A stretch of 64,000 nucleotides of DNA. Origin: Caldilineae bacterium. Lineage in GTDB: Bacteria; Chloroflexota; Anaerolineae; Epilineales; Epilineaceae. The notes beneath the pieces are model-generated. The model saw only the letters and a program-made list of their open reading frames with translations, searched no databases and was not told the DNA's origin. Within the stretch, counting starts at the first letter, position 1; every line of letters starts with the position of its first letter. The position numbers were made by a program, and so were the translations under genes. This document shows, one piece after another, positions 38,445 to 47,558 of this stretch. The stretch spans positions 186,001-250,000 of the forward strand of contig JACKBJ010000001.1 of assembly GCA_020634625.1 (NCBI GenBank), read 5' to 3'.

Positions 38445-39853
38445 GCCCCGAGGACCGCGCGGGACTGCCGGCTCGCCAGGCGGCCCTGGCCGCCCTGCTG
38501 CGGATCGAGCAGTCCGGCGCCTGGGTCACGCGGCTCGATCCGAGCGCCGCGGGCGCGCTGGACCCGCGTCAGCGACGCCAGGCGACGGACTACGTGGCCG
38601 GGATCACGCGCCAGCACCGCTGGTTCGACTTTCTGATCGGCTGCTTCTACCACGGCCAGGCGCAGGACCTCGAGCCCGAAGTGCGCCAGGTCCTGCGCCT
38701 GGCGCTCTACGATCTGCTCATCGCGGGACGCCCGGCGCATGCCGCGGTCAGCCAGGCGGTCGAGCTGGTGCGCCTGTCCCGACCGCGGGCAGCCGGCCTG
38801 GTCAACGCCATCCTGCGCGCCACCCTGCGCGCTCTGGCCGATGGGCTTCCCGAACCCGGCTCGGGCGACCTGGCGGCCGATCTGGCCATTCGACAATCGC
38901 ACCCCGACTGGCTGGTCCGTCGCTGGCTGGCGCGCTTTGGCGAGCTCGAGACGCGGGCCCTGTTGGACTGGAACAACGCCCGCCCGCTCCAGACGCTCCG
39001 CGTGAACCCCTTGCGCGCCGACCGGGACATGATCGGCGCCGAGCTGGATCGCCTCGGGCTGCCCTGGCAGCCTGGGCGCTGGCTGGACGACGCCTTGCGG
39101 CTGCGGCGACTCCAGGGCGCCCTGGCCAGCGGGCTGGTCTCCCGCGGCTGGTGCGCGGTTCAGGACGAGGCGGCCGCCCTGGTGGTGCGCGTCCTCGACC
39201 CGCAGCCCGGCGAGCGGATCATCGACGGTTGCGCCGCACCGGGCGGCAAGGCTCTGTACGCTGCCGGCCTGATGGGCGATCGTGGCACGGTGCTGGCCGT
39301 CGACCGGCACCCCAAGCGCCTGGCCCTGCTCGAGGCCGCCGCCGAACGCCAAGGCATCCATTGCGTCCGTACCTGGGCCGGCGACCTGCGCGCCCTCTCG
39401 ACGGCGCGGGATGCCGACGGCCGACCGCTGGACGAGCCCGCGGATCGGGTGCTGCTCGACGCACCCTGCTCGGGCACCGGGGTGCTGGCCAAGCGGGCCG
39501 ACCTGCGCTGGCAGCGCAGCCCGGAGAGCCTCGCGCAGCTAACCGCGCTGCAGGATTCGCTCCTCGACGCGGCCGCCGAGCGGCTGCGCCCGGGTGGTCT
39601 GTTGGTCTACGCCACCTGCAGCCTCGAGCCCGAGGAGAACGGGCACCGGGTCGCCGCCTTCCTCGAGCGACGCCGCGACTTCCGGCTCGAGCCGCTCGGC
39701 GCTCTGCTATCATTCGAGCTTCAGGATGCTGCCGGATGCTTCGAATCGCTCCCCCAACGGCAGGGCATGGACGGTGCCTTCGCGGCCCGTCTGAGGCGCT
39801 CCGATGCACCGCCCGCCGCCCTTCTCACCGCCAACCCAAAGGACCCGACCTGA
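38441..39853 (+). CDS. rsmB: 16S rRNA (cytosine-5-)-methyltransferase RsmB/Sun
   Basis: The 470-residue enzyme methylates cytosine 967 (E. coli numbering) of 16S rRNA using SAM. An N-terminal NusB-like helical domain (about 10-140) is followed by the SAM domain with DGCAAPGGKALYAAGLMGD, DRHPKRLALL, and the two catalytic cysteine motifs DAPCSGTGVLAKRADLRW and YATCSLEPEEN. The NusB-like part distinguishes it from RsmF and other m5C enzymes. It is coupled to both neighbours: ATGA upstream and TGATG downstream. Confidence 0.92.
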   Translation: MSPEDRAGLPARQAALAALLRIEQSGAWVTRLDPSAAGALDPRQRRQATDYVAGITRQHRWFDFLIGCFYHGQAQDLEPEVRQVLRLALYDLLIAGRPAHAAVSQAVELVRLSRPRAAGLVNAILRATLRALADGLPEPGSGDLAADLAIRQSHPDWLVRRWLARFGELETRALLDWNNARPLQTLRVNPLRADRDMIGAELDRLGLPWQPGRWLDDALRLRRLQGALASGLVSRGWCAVQDEAAALVVRVLDPQPGERIIDGCAAPGGKALYAAGLMGDRGTVLAVDRHPKRLALLEAAAERQGIHCVRTWAGDLRALSTARDADGRPLDEPADRVLLDAPCSGTGVLAKRADLRWQRSPESLAQLTALQDSLLDAAAERLRPGGLLVYATCSLEPEENGHRVAAFLERRRDFRLEPLGALLSFELQDAAGCFESLPQRQGMDGAFAARLRRSDAPPAALLTANPKDPT

Positions 39854-40326
39854 TGCAATACGCTTCCGCGCCCGACATGACCATCGACCCGAAGGCCAGC
39901 TACACCGCCAAGCTGGTGACGAACAAGGGTGACATCGAGATCGAGCTCCACGCCGGCCAGGCCCCGCGCACGGTGAACAACTTCGTCTTTCTGGCTCGCG
40001 AAGGCTACTACGACGGGGTCAGCTTTCACCGCGTCATCGCCGACTTCATGGTACAGACCGGCGACCCGACCGGAACCGGCCGCGGCGGCCCCGGCTACAC
40101 CTTCGCCGATGAGATCGCTCGCGAGCTGCGCCACGATGGTCCCGGCGTGCTGAGCATGGCCAACGCTGGCCCCAACACCAACGGCAGCCAGTTCTTCATC
40201 ACGCACGTGGCGACGCCTTGGCTCGACGGCAAGCACGCCGTGTTCGGTCGCGTGTCCAAGGGCATGGACGTGGTCAACGCGATCGCGCAGGGTGACCGGA
40301 TCGAGCGGATCGAGGTCCTCGGCTAG
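39853..40326 (+). CDS. Cyclophilin-type peptidyl-prolyl cis-trans isomerase
   Basis: The 157-residue single-domain cyclophilin speeds prolyl isomerisation during folding. The active-site residues are present in FHRVIADFMVQTGDPTGTGRGG (catalytic Arg and the Phe/Met/Gln set), MANAGPNTNGSQFFI and WLDGKHAVFGRV. No signal peptide, so cytosolic (PpiB-like). The ATG is coupled to rsmB by TGATG. It probably ends the plus-strand run; the convergent iron-transporter ATPase gene starts its 3' end 80 bases on. Confidence 0.92.
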   Translation: MQYASAPDMTIDPKASYTAKLVTNKGDIEIELHAGQAPRTVNNFVFLAREGYYDGVSFHRVIADFMVQTGDPTGTGRGGPGYTFADEIARELRHDGPGVLSMANAGPNTNGSQFFITHVATPWLDGKHAVFGRVSKGMDVVNAIAQGDRIERIEVLG

Positions 40327-40406
40327 CCGTTCGGTCCGGCGCGTCCGCGACCCTCGCCCTGCTGGCCGGCCCTTCGGACCGATGCGCCCTGGCGAGGCGG
40401 TCGGCG

Positions 40407-41114
40407 CTAGCGGTCCTCGACGAGTCGACCCGCCTCGAGCCGTAGCCGACGCGGGCATAGCGCGTCGGCCTCGTCGCGATCGTGCGTCACGAGGATCACG
40501 CCCAGCTCGGCAAGGGTCGCGGCCCGGTCGATGACCGACCGCAGCCGTTCGGCGAGCGGCGGATCCAGGTTGACCAGCGGCTCGTCGAGGAGCAGCCAGC
40601 GCGGCTCGGTGGCCAAGGCGCGTGCGAGGCCAACCCGTCGCTGCTCGCCACCCGAGAGCTGGTCGGGATAGCGCGCTTCCAGGCCTCCGAGCTCGCAGGC
40701 GGCCAGGGCCGCGGCAACGCGACCCTCGCGCTCGGCGCGCGGCAGGCGCCCCGCGGCGAACCGCAGGTGCTGGCTGACGCTCATGTGCGGCCAGAGGGCA
40801 CCCGACTGGAACACCAGGCCCATGCGGCGCCGGTGCGGCGGTATTCGGATCCGACCGGCCTCGCTGGCCAGCCGCGCGTCGATGCGGATGCTGCCCGTGT
40901 CTGGCGCCTCCAGCCCGGCGATGAGCCGCAGCAAGGTCGTCTTGCCGGCACCGCTGGGCCCGACGATCGCCAACCGTTCGCCCGCGGCCAGGCTCAGGTC
41001 GAGATCGCTCAAGATCGGACGACCCGCTCGAGCCAGGCTCACGCCGATCAGCTCGATGGCCTTGGGCGCACGATCGTCGATCGCCGAGCCCGCCTCCCCG
41101 GGTAGCGCGTTCAC
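40407..41114 (-). CDS. ABC transporter ATP-binding protein (ferric-iron import type)
   Basis: The 235-residue ATPase has Walker A VGPSGAGKTTLLRLIAG, the signature LSGGEQRRVGLARAL and Walker B WLLLDEPLVNLD, with H-loop VTHDRDEA. It resembles FbpC/AfuC and lacks most of the usual C-terminal regulatory domain, making it about 100 residues shorter than FbpC. The GTG start at 41114 overlaps the permease stop (GTGA). It is the last gene of the three-gene importer operon. Confidence 0.85.
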   Translation of the reverse strand: MNALPGEAGSAIDDRAPKAIELIGVSLARAGRPILSDLDLSLAAGERLAIVGPSGAGKTTLLRLIAGLEAPDTGSIRIDARLASEAGRIRIPPHRRRMGLVFQSGALWPHMSVSQHLRFAAGRLPRAEREGRVAAALAACELGGLEARYPDQLSGGEQRRVGLARALATEPRWLLLDEPLVNLDPPLAERLRSVIDRAATLAELGVILVTHDRDEADALCPRRLRLEAGRLVEDR

Positions 41115-42709
41115 GAGAGCCCCTCGCTGCCACGGGCCATGCCTTGGCCGGCAGCGAAGGCCTGGAGCACGACCGTGGCGACCAGAACCGTCGCCAGGGC
41201 CAAGACCAGGCAAGCACCCGCGACGGCCTCGGAGGCCCCATAGTGCAGGTAGTTGAAGGTGCGTGCCGTCAGCGTGGACCGGCCAGGCGGCAGCACCATG
41301 AGCGTCGCGCCCAGCTCGCCGAGCGCCAGGGTGAAGACCAGCCCGGCGGCCGCAAGGAGCCCCGGGCCCAGCAAGGGCAGTCCCACCTGCCACCAGCCCT
41401 GGAGAACGCCGGCCTGATGCATCCGCGCCGCATCGACCAGGCTCGGGTCGCGCCGCAGGAGCTGGGCGGTGAGCAGCACGGCCGCCAGGGGTGCGAAGCG
41501 GCCCGCCGAGGCCAGCACCGGTAGCGTTGCAGCGCTGAGCGGGAGCAGGGCCGCCAGTGGTCCGCCGCGCCAGAGCGCGATCAGGCCGATCCCGAAGAGC
41601 GGCGCGGGCACCGCCAGGGGCAGGAGCGTGGCCAGCCAGAGCAGCGTTCGCCGCATGCCTCGGCCCTCGCCAGCGGCCAGCCTTCCGGCCAGCGCCAAGG
41701 CCGGGCCCAGCGCCAGCAGCGAGGCGCCGAGGGCTACGCTCAAGGAGTAGATCAGGTCGCCACGCGCCGGCAGCAGCGCGGCGAGGATGCGCGCCGGGCT
41801 TCCCGCGGCGACGAACAAGCCGGCGCACAAGGCCGCCGCTTGAAGCAGCACCAGCGCCATGGCCAGGCCGGACAGGCCGCGCAGGCCTCGGGGCAGAAGC
41901 GCGATCCAGGTCGGATGGCCGTCGCCGCGCGGCTGGCTCAGCGCCGCGCGGCGCCATCCGGCGACCAGCGCCAGACAGGCACCGGCCGCGAGCACCACCA
42001 GCGGCATCGCCATGGCCAGCGCCCGCGCGGCATCGCCGCTGGCGCTGTAGTCGGCGAAGACACCCAAGGCCAGCACGTTGACCTGGAACAAGGCGGGCAC
42101 GCCGTAGTCGAGCAGCGAGAGCAGAAAGGCAAGGGCGAGCCCGGCGGCGGCGATCGGTGCGGCCAGCGGGATCGCGATCCGCAGCAGCACCGCCCGGTCC
42201 GAGCGGACGCTGCGGGCGGCCTCGATGGGCGCGTCGGGCAGCAGGCCCAGGGCGATCGCGGCCATGCCGTAGGTCAGCGGCAGGCGTGACATCGCCATGA
42301 CCCAGGCGGTGACGCCAGGCCCGGAGCGGGGCAGCTCGATCGCGAGCCCCAACCCGCGCAGGGTCGTCTCGACGCGGAACAGCACCGTGGACCAGGCCAG
42401 CGCGTGGACGTAGGGCGGCACGGCCACCAGAGCGAGCGGCAAGCCACGCAGCAGCCGACCCCGTGGGCGGCTGGACAGGGCGGCCAGGAGGCCCAGCAGG
42501 CCTGCCATGCCGGTCGCGGCCAGCGAGACCTCCAGACTGGCCCCCAGCAGATCCAGTTGGCGCCCCGATGGCCAGGCCAGGTCGGCCAGTGCCGTCGCGC
42601 CGGCCGGACTGCCGACGAGGCGCGCCACTAGCGGCTGGCACAGGGCCAGGATCGGGAGGTGAACGCAGACCAGGAAGCCGAGCAGCCCGAGCGCCTCCAC
42701 GCCGGGCAC
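41111..42709 (-). CDS. ABC transporter permease (FbpB-like, fused two-half)
   Basis: The 532-residue permease has about 12 transmembrane segments and two EAA-type loops: EAARSVRSDRAVLLRIAIPLA in the first half and VDAARMHQAGVLQGWWQVGLPLL in the second. This doubled MetI-like layout is typical of FbpB-type iron(III) permeases. No ATG fits the N-terminus; a GTG at 42709 gives the expected first helix, with another GTG nine bases on. The start is therefore uncertain by a few residues. It follows the binding-protein gene by 44 bases. Confidence 0.82.
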   Translation of the reverse strand: MPGVEALGLLGFLVCVHLPILALCQPLVARLVGSPAGATALADLAWPSGRQLDLLGASLEVSLAATGMAGLLGLLAALSSRPRGRLLRGLPLALVAVPPYVHALAWSTVLFRVETTLRGLGLAIELPRSGPGVTAWVMAMSRLPLTYGMAAIALGLLPDAPIEAARSVRSDRAVLLRIAIPLAAPIAAAGLALAFLLSLLDYGVPALFQVNVLALGVFADYSASGDAARALAMAMPLVVLAAGACLALVAGWRRAALSQPRGDGHPTWIALLPRGLRGLSGLAMALVLLQAAALCAGLFVAAGSPARILAALLPARGDLIYSLSVALGASLLALGPALALAGRLAAGEGRGMRRTLLWLATLLPLAVPAPLFGIGLIALWRGGPLAALLPLSAATLPVLASAGRFAPLAAVLLTAQLLRRDPSLVDAARMHQAGVLQGWWQVGLPLLGPGLLAAAGLVFTLALGELGATLMVLPPGRSTLTARTFNYLHYGASEAVAGACLVLALATVLVATVVLQAFAAGQGMARGSEGLS

Positions 42710-42753
42710 CAGGAGCCGTTCCAGGCTCCCGTCGGGGCGACCTCCGCGCGCGC

Positions 42754-43800
42754 TCAGCGGACGAAGATCTCGGCCATGTCGGCCTTGGCGGCGTCGATCT
42801 GCTCCGCGGCTTGCGCGGGGCTCACGGCATGGCCTCGAACATCGTCGACCGGGATGCAGGCCGGCGCCGCGACGCCCGGATGGAGACCGAGCTGGATCCA
42901 GCCGTCGTCGATCAGCCGCGCTTCGGTCTCGGGCCGTAGCAGCCAGTCGACGAAGCGCCGCGCCGGGTCCGGGTTGGGGCCTCCACGAATGAGCCCGACG
43001 CTGTTGGGAACGACGAGGGTGCCGATCTCGCCCTGGCGCTGATCGGGAAAGATGATCTCGACCGCCGCGCCGCGCTCGACGGCACCGCAGGCGTCGTCCG
43101 TGTCGGTCAGGCCCCAATCGAGCTGGCCCTCGACGACCAGATCGCGGACCACGCTGTTGCCGTCGACGACCCGGATGCCCCGACGCGCCAGGTCGGCGTA
43201 GTAGGCCCGGGCCCGCGGCCGCCCCCAGACGGCGTAGAGCGCGGCCGCCTGAGCGGCGGCCGTGCCGAAGACGGGATAGGCCAGCCCGATCCGAGCCGCC
43301 TCGCGCTCCGGGTCCAGCAGGTCGGAGAGCCCGCTGGGATAGCGATCGGGGGTCAGCGCGGTCGTGTTGACGAGAAAGACGCGAGCGCGGCCGCCGAATC
43401 CGGTCCACCGCGCATCGGCATCGCGGTAGGCGGCCGGAATGCCCTCGGCTGATGGCGAGGCATAGGAATCGAGCAGGCCCGCCTCGGCCAGTCGAATGGT
43501 CTGCGAGAGCTCTCCGTTCCACCAGACGTCGGCCTGGGGCGCGCCGGCCTCGGCGATCAACCGGTTCACGAGGCCGGTGGTCTTGGCCGCCTCCAGATCG
43601 AAGACGGGCAGCACGTCGATGCCGGTCTCGGCTTCGAAGTCGGCGAACACGGGTTCGGAGACGTTCTGATCGACCGAGGTGTAGACCACCAGCTGGTCGA
43701 CCGTCGCCGACGGCATGCCACAGCCCGCCAGACCCAACAGCAGGGCGATTGCGACGATGCCGCCTCCGCTCCGATGCGTCCGTAACGACACCTGCATCAT
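42754..43800 (-). CDS. Iron(III)-type ABC transporter substrate-binding lipoprotein
   Basis: The 348-residue lipoprotein has lipobox GLAGC (Cys27) after a Leu-rich signal. The mature part is a type II periplasmic binding fold with LVVYTSVDQNVSEPVFADFE, FEAETGIDV and ADVWWNGELSQTIRLAEAGLL, the pattern of FutA/FbpA ferric-binding proteins. ARAYYADL contains a Tyr pair where such proteins often hold iron ligands; this is not proven. ATG at 43800 (followed by a second ATG) has an ideal GAGGAGG site. It heads the binding protein-permease-ATPase operon. Confidence 0.87.
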   Translation of the reverse strand: MMQVSLRTHRSGGGIVAIALLLGLAGCGMPSATVDQLVVYTSVDQNVSEPVFADFEAETGIDVLPVFDLEAAKTTGLVNRLIAEAGAPQADVWWNGELSQTIRLAEAGLLDSYASPSAEGIPAAYRDADARWTGFGGRARVFLVNTTALTPDRYPSGLSDLLDPEREAARIGLAYPVFGTAAAQAAALYAVWGRPRARAYYADLARRGIRVVDGNSVVRDLVVEGQLDWGLTDTDDACGAVERGAAVEIIFPDQRQGEIGTLVVPNSVGLIRGGPNPDPARRFVDWLLRPETEARLIDDGWIQLGLHPGVAAPACIPVDDVRGHAVSPAQAAEQIDAAKADMAEIFVR

Positions 43801-43844
43801 CACGCCTCCTCGCTTCGCGTCGATGGATCGAATCCTGCCGCATA

Positions 43845-43879
43845 CCCGGCCGCCTGCCAAGGCACGCCGTCCGGCCGGG
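43845..43879 (-). terminator. Possible hairpin after the ELWxSDGT protein gene
   Basis: Eight-base GC-only arms (43845-43852 and 43872-43879) are separated by 19 bases, directly after the stop at 43881 and before the iron-binding protein gene. No T-tract; the long loop makes it weak. Confidence 0.3.
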
Positions 43880-43880
43880 T

Positions 43881-45449
43881 TCAGGGTTGCACGCCGCGGT
43901 CCAGTCGCGGCAGCAGGATGCGGCCCGATTGCGCGGGCGGCGTCTCGCCGGGCGGCCGGGTGGTCGGGGCAGGCGGGGTCGCTTGCGGCGTGCCCGACGG
44001 CGCGCTCTCGGGTCCGAGGACCCGTAGCTCGTCCCCCAGCGCGGGGTCGCTTGCCGCAAAGTAGAGCTGCTCGGCCTGGGCCAGCAGTGCGCTTGGATCC
44101 GAACCGAGGGCTCCGGGCCGGAGGTCGGACACCACCCGGGTCTCGGCCGTCGTGCCGTCGGTCACCCAGAGCTCGCGGCCGAGCCCTTCGCGATCCGCGC
44201 TGAAGTAGAGCCGATCGCCCAAGGGGCTGGCCTCGGCCGGAAAGGAGCTGGCGACCTCGCCCGGGTTGACGTCGGCAAGCAGCCGCGTGCCGGGTTCGGT
44301 ACCATCCGAGACCCAGGGCTCGATGCCGTAGCTGAAGTGAAACGCTTGAAAGAAGAGCAGGTTGCCGAAGCTGACGAAGCCAGCCGGGACCGAGCCGCGA
44401 CCACGCATGGCGCTGGCGAACACCGCGTGCGTCCCGTCCGGCTCGCCGTCGGTGACCCAGAGCTCGCCGCCACCGCCATCGTCGCCGCCGAAGTAGAGGC
44501 GGCCTGCATGCGGTGCGAACCCCTGATTGAAGCCTCGGCCGCCGGGGTTGAGATCCCGCAGCACGCGGGTTCCCGCCGCGCTTCCGTCCGAGATCCAGGG
44601 CTCCATGTTGGCGCCGCCGGGCGCATCGCTGGCCGCGAAGACCAAGCGGCCGTTGAAGCCCACGAAGCTGTCCGGCTCCGAGCCGTCCAGACCGGCCGCG
44701 ATGTCGGCCAGCATCCGAGTTCCTTCCGGACTGCCGTCCGAAAGCCAGGGCTCGATGCCGGCTTCGTCGTTCTCGGCGGAGAAGGCCAGACCCAGGGGGG
44801 TCGACCTGAGGTGCGCCGGCAGCGAGCCGGCGGGCCCATCCACGATGTCGGCAAGCATGCGGGTGCCCTCGGCCGTCCCATCGCTCACCCACAGCTCCTC
44901 GCCGTTCTCCCCGTCATCGCCGGTGAAGAAGAGGCGCCCGTCATGCTCGGTGAGGAACGCTGCCAGGCCCCAGGCCTCGGGTCCCTCGGTGACGTCGGCC
45001 AGCAATCGCGTCCCGGTCGCGCTGCCGTCGCTCGTCCAGATCTCGGGACCGTGCTTGCCGTCGTCGGCCAGAAAGTAGACCCGGTCGCCCACCCGGGTGA
45101 ACCGCGTGCGCGCGTCGGCCGGAACCGGGTTGGCCTCGCCCTCGCCACCTGGGCTAGGGTTGGAGCCCTGGGGGCCGGGCTGGATGTCGGCGAGCATGCG
45201 CGTGCCCGCGGCACTGCCGTCGGAGATCCATAGCTCGCGGCCATGCACGCCATCGTCGGCGCTGAAGATCACGCGGTCGTCGAAGCCCGTCATGAAGCGC
45301 GGTTCGGAGGACTCGGGACCCGGCCGCAAGTCCAAGGCGACGATCTCGGCGCCTGACTCGGCTGGCTTGCCCCGCGTCAGCGCGCCAGTCGGGCCCAGGC
45401 AACCGAGGAGCAGCCCACTCAGGATCAGGCATCCGCGCGAAACGTGCAT
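43881..45449 (-). CDS. Secreted ELWxSDGT-repeat propeller protein
   Basis: The 522-residue protein has a short lipoprotein-type signal (LLLGC, Cys17). At least eight repeats follow, containing (R/E)ELW(I/V)SDG(S/T)xxGTRMLADI, about 50-65 residues apart (GRELWISDGSAAGTRM, GEELWVSDGTAEGTRM, GIEPWLSDGSPEGTRM and so on). ELWxTDGT repeats form propellers in many secreted bacterial proteins with no known ligand. A Pro/Thr tail ends in GRILLPRLDRGVQP. The ATG at 45449 has AGGAGGT; an upstream ATG at 45509 is coupled to the previous stop (TGATG) but would put 20 polar residues before the signal. Confidence 0.8.
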   Translation of the reverse strand: MHVSRGCLILSGLLLGCLGPTGALTRGKPAESGAEIVALDLRPGPESSEPRFMTGFDDRVIFSADDGVHGRELWISDGSAAGTRMLADIQPGPQGSNPSPGGEGEANPVPADARTRFTRVGDRVYFLADDGKHGPEIWTSDGSATGTRLLADVTEGPEAWGLAAFLTEHDGRLFFTGDDGENGEELWVSDGTAEGTRMLADIVDGPAGSLPAHLRSTPLGLAFSAENDEAGIEPWLSDGSPEGTRMLADIAAGLDGSEPDSFVGFNGRLVFAASDAPGGANMEPWISDGSAAGTRVLRDLNPGGRGFNQGFAPHAGRLYFGGDDGGGGELWVTDGEPDGTHAVFASAMRGRGSVPAGFVSFGNLLFFQAFHFSYGIEPWVSDGTEPGTRLLADVNPGEVASSFPAEASPLGDRLYFSADREGLGRELWVTDGTTAETRVVSDLRPGALGSDPSALLAQAEQLYFAASDPALGDELRVLGPESAPSGTPQATPPAPTTRPPGETPPAQSGRILLPRLDRGVQP

Positions 45450-45508
45450 CGGGCTCCGACCTCCTGGCCGGCGCAGGCAGCGCTCGGCATCGTTCGTCTC
45501 GGTCCGCA

Positions 45509-47527
45509 TCAAGGCTTCAGGCTCAGGATCTGGAGCCCACCCAGCTCGGCCGCGACATAGAGCCGATCGCCGCGGCGCAGCAGGCGCTCGGCGGCACCCG
45601 GCATCGTCCAGCCCCCGATCTCGATCGGGTCACCGGCGCGCGATGTGCGCAGCTCGCGCAATCCGGCGCTTCCGGCGGCCACGAAGACCCGCTCGCCTTC
45701 CTGGAGCACCCCGATGGCGCGGTCTTCGAACGCCAGCGAGCCAAGCCGCGTCGGATTGCCCGGGTCGGTGACGTCGAGCAGCAGCACGCCGGTCAGGCCG
45801 GCCGCGACCCAGGCGCGATCGCCCGAAACGGTCACATCCAGGATGTCCGCCTCGTTCTCGAAGCGCACCGCCACCTCGTGTGGGTGCCTGGGGTCGGCAA
45901 GGTCGTAGATCCTCAGACCGCCGGGCCGATCGCTTAGGTAGGCATGTCCCTGGCTGACCGTCACGTCCCAGCTGTTGCCAGGCGAGTCGACGAAGCCCAG
46001 CTCGGTCGCGGACCGAGGATCGATCACCCGCAGGCCGCCCGGTCCGTCCGCGACGTAGGCCAGTCCATCGGCCAAGGCGATGCCCAGGGCCTCGCCCGGC
46101 GTGTCGACCACCGCCACCGCGACCGGATCCCGCGCATCGCGGATGTCGAGCACGACCACTCCGGCCTCGCCTGCCGCCACGAGGGCCAGATCTCCGGCCA
46201 CCCGGACGTCGTGGGTCGCGCCCGGCATGTCCAGGGAGCCCAGCAGCAACGGCGCGTCGGGCTGGCTGACGTCGAGCACCAGCACGCCGGCCAGGCCATC
46301 CGCCAGGTACAGGATCGCATCCGATTCGGACCGATCGCCGCCCTCGATCAAGCTCGGGCTGAAGTACATTCCGCTGCGCACCAAGCCGCCTTCATCGATC
46401 CGGGCCAGGTGCAAGCCGGCCAGGTCGGCGGCCACCTTCGGCGCGCCCTCGACCCCCCAGACGTGCATCCGGGCCCAGAGATCGGCGCGCGAATCGACCG
46501 CCGGTGCGACCTGGGTTCCGACGTCGGCGAAGTAGATCGTGTCCGCGTCGATCGCCACGTCCAGCACCACCGTGGCGCCCTCGAGGCTCCCGAGAAGCCG
46601 CGGCCGACCGGGGCTGCCGACGTCGACCACCAGCGCACCGCCCTCCTGCGCCGCCACGAACGCCCGGTCGCCACGGACCGCCACCCGCTCGACGATGCCC
46701 GGCAAACCGAGCGCGCCGAGATCCCGGGGGTGCTCGGGATCCGCCACGTCGACCAGCCGCAAGCCCTCGTCGCGATCGGCCACGAGCAGCAGCCCTTCGG
46801 AGACGGCCACGCTCGCCGCGACGCCGGGCGTGTCGATCCAGGCCAGCTCCTCCGGCCGGCTCGGATCGGTGGCGTCGATGATCCGCACTCCGGTGCCCCA
46901 GTCCGCCACGAAGACCAGCGTCCGCGCGTCCGCGGCATCGGCGGTCCGATGCTGCACGGCGATGCCCAGCGCATCGCCAGGCGTGTCCCATCGCCCCAGA
47001 TCGCGCGGACGGGTCGGATCGCCGACGTCGACGATCCGCAGGCCCCGAATGCCCTCGGCCAGGTAGGCCAGATCGCCGTCGATCGCGACCTGATTCACGG
47101 CCCAGCTGGTCGCGATGGTGGCGATGCGATGCGGCCGCTCGGGGTTGGCGCCGTCGAAGACGACCAGCCCGCTCAATCCGGCCGCGACGTAGACCCGGTC
47201 TCCGGCGACCGCAAGGGCGCGGATCGCCTCGGGCAGGGCGTCGCTCTGTCCCAGCGCCCGCGGCCGGCGCGGATCGCCCACCTGCACCGACTGCAGACGA
47301 TCGCCGGTTCCCAACCACGCCACGTCGCCGGCGACGGCGACGGCGCTGACCGAACCGCCAAACTGTCGGTCCGGCAGCTGGTCGACCGGTGCGTCCGAAG
47401 GCTCGACGCGTCCGAGCAGCCAGATGGCGCCCGCCGCGCCCAGTCCGAGCAGGATCGGCGGGCCAAGGATGCCCAGACCTCGGCGACGCGCCGATGCCTT
47501 CACGGCCGGGATCCGCGGACCGGCCAT
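45509..47527 (-). CDS. Membrane-anchored LVIVD-repeat propeller protein
   Basis: The 672-residue protein has one N-terminal hydrophobic segment (about 18-40, ILGPPILLGLGAAGAIWLLG), probably an uncleaved anchor, then about 14 LVIVD-type blades: LVVFDGANPERPHRIA, LRIVDVGDPTRPRDLG, VRIIDATDPSRPEELA, LRLVDVADPEHPRDLG, VLVLDVSQPDAPLLLG and others. Fourteen or so blades suggest two propellers. The ligand is unknown. Its ATG is 31 bases after the VWA gene; it forms the middle of a three-gene secreted-protein operon. Confidence 0.82.
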   Translation of the reverse strand: MAGPRIPAVKASARRRGLGILGPPILLGLGAAGAIWLLGRVEPSDAPVDQLPDRQFGGSVSAVAVAGDVAWLGTGDRLQSVQVGDPRRPRALGQSDALPEAIRALAVAGDRVYVAAGLSGLVVFDGANPERPHRIATIATSWAVNQVAIDGDLAYLAEGIRGLRIVDVGDPTRPRDLGRWDTPGDALGIAVQHRTADAADARTLVFVADWGTGVRIIDATDPSRPEELAWIDTPGVAASVAVSEGLLLVADRDEGLRLVDVADPEHPRDLGALGLPGIVERVAVRGDRAFVAAQEGGALVVDVGSPGRPRLLGSLEGATVVLDVAIDADTIYFADVGTQVAPAVDSRADLWARMHVWGVEGAPKVAADLAGLHLARIDEGGLVRSGMYFSPSLIEGGDRSESDAILYLADGLAGVLVLDVSQPDAPLLLGSLDMPGATHDVRVAGDLALVAAGEAGVVVLDIRDARDPVAVAVVDTPGEALGIALADGLAYVADGPGGLRVIDPRSATELGFVDSPGNSWDVTVSQGHAYLSDRPGGLRIYDLADPRHPHEVAVRFENEADILDVTVSGDRAWVAAGLTGVLLLDVTDPGNPTRLGSLAFEDRAIGVLQEGERVFVAAGSAGLRELRTSRAGDPIEIGGWTMPGAAERLLRRGDRLYVAAELGGLQILSLKP

Positions 47528-47558
47528 CGCGGCCGCCCTTCGCCCCGGCGCGACCCGC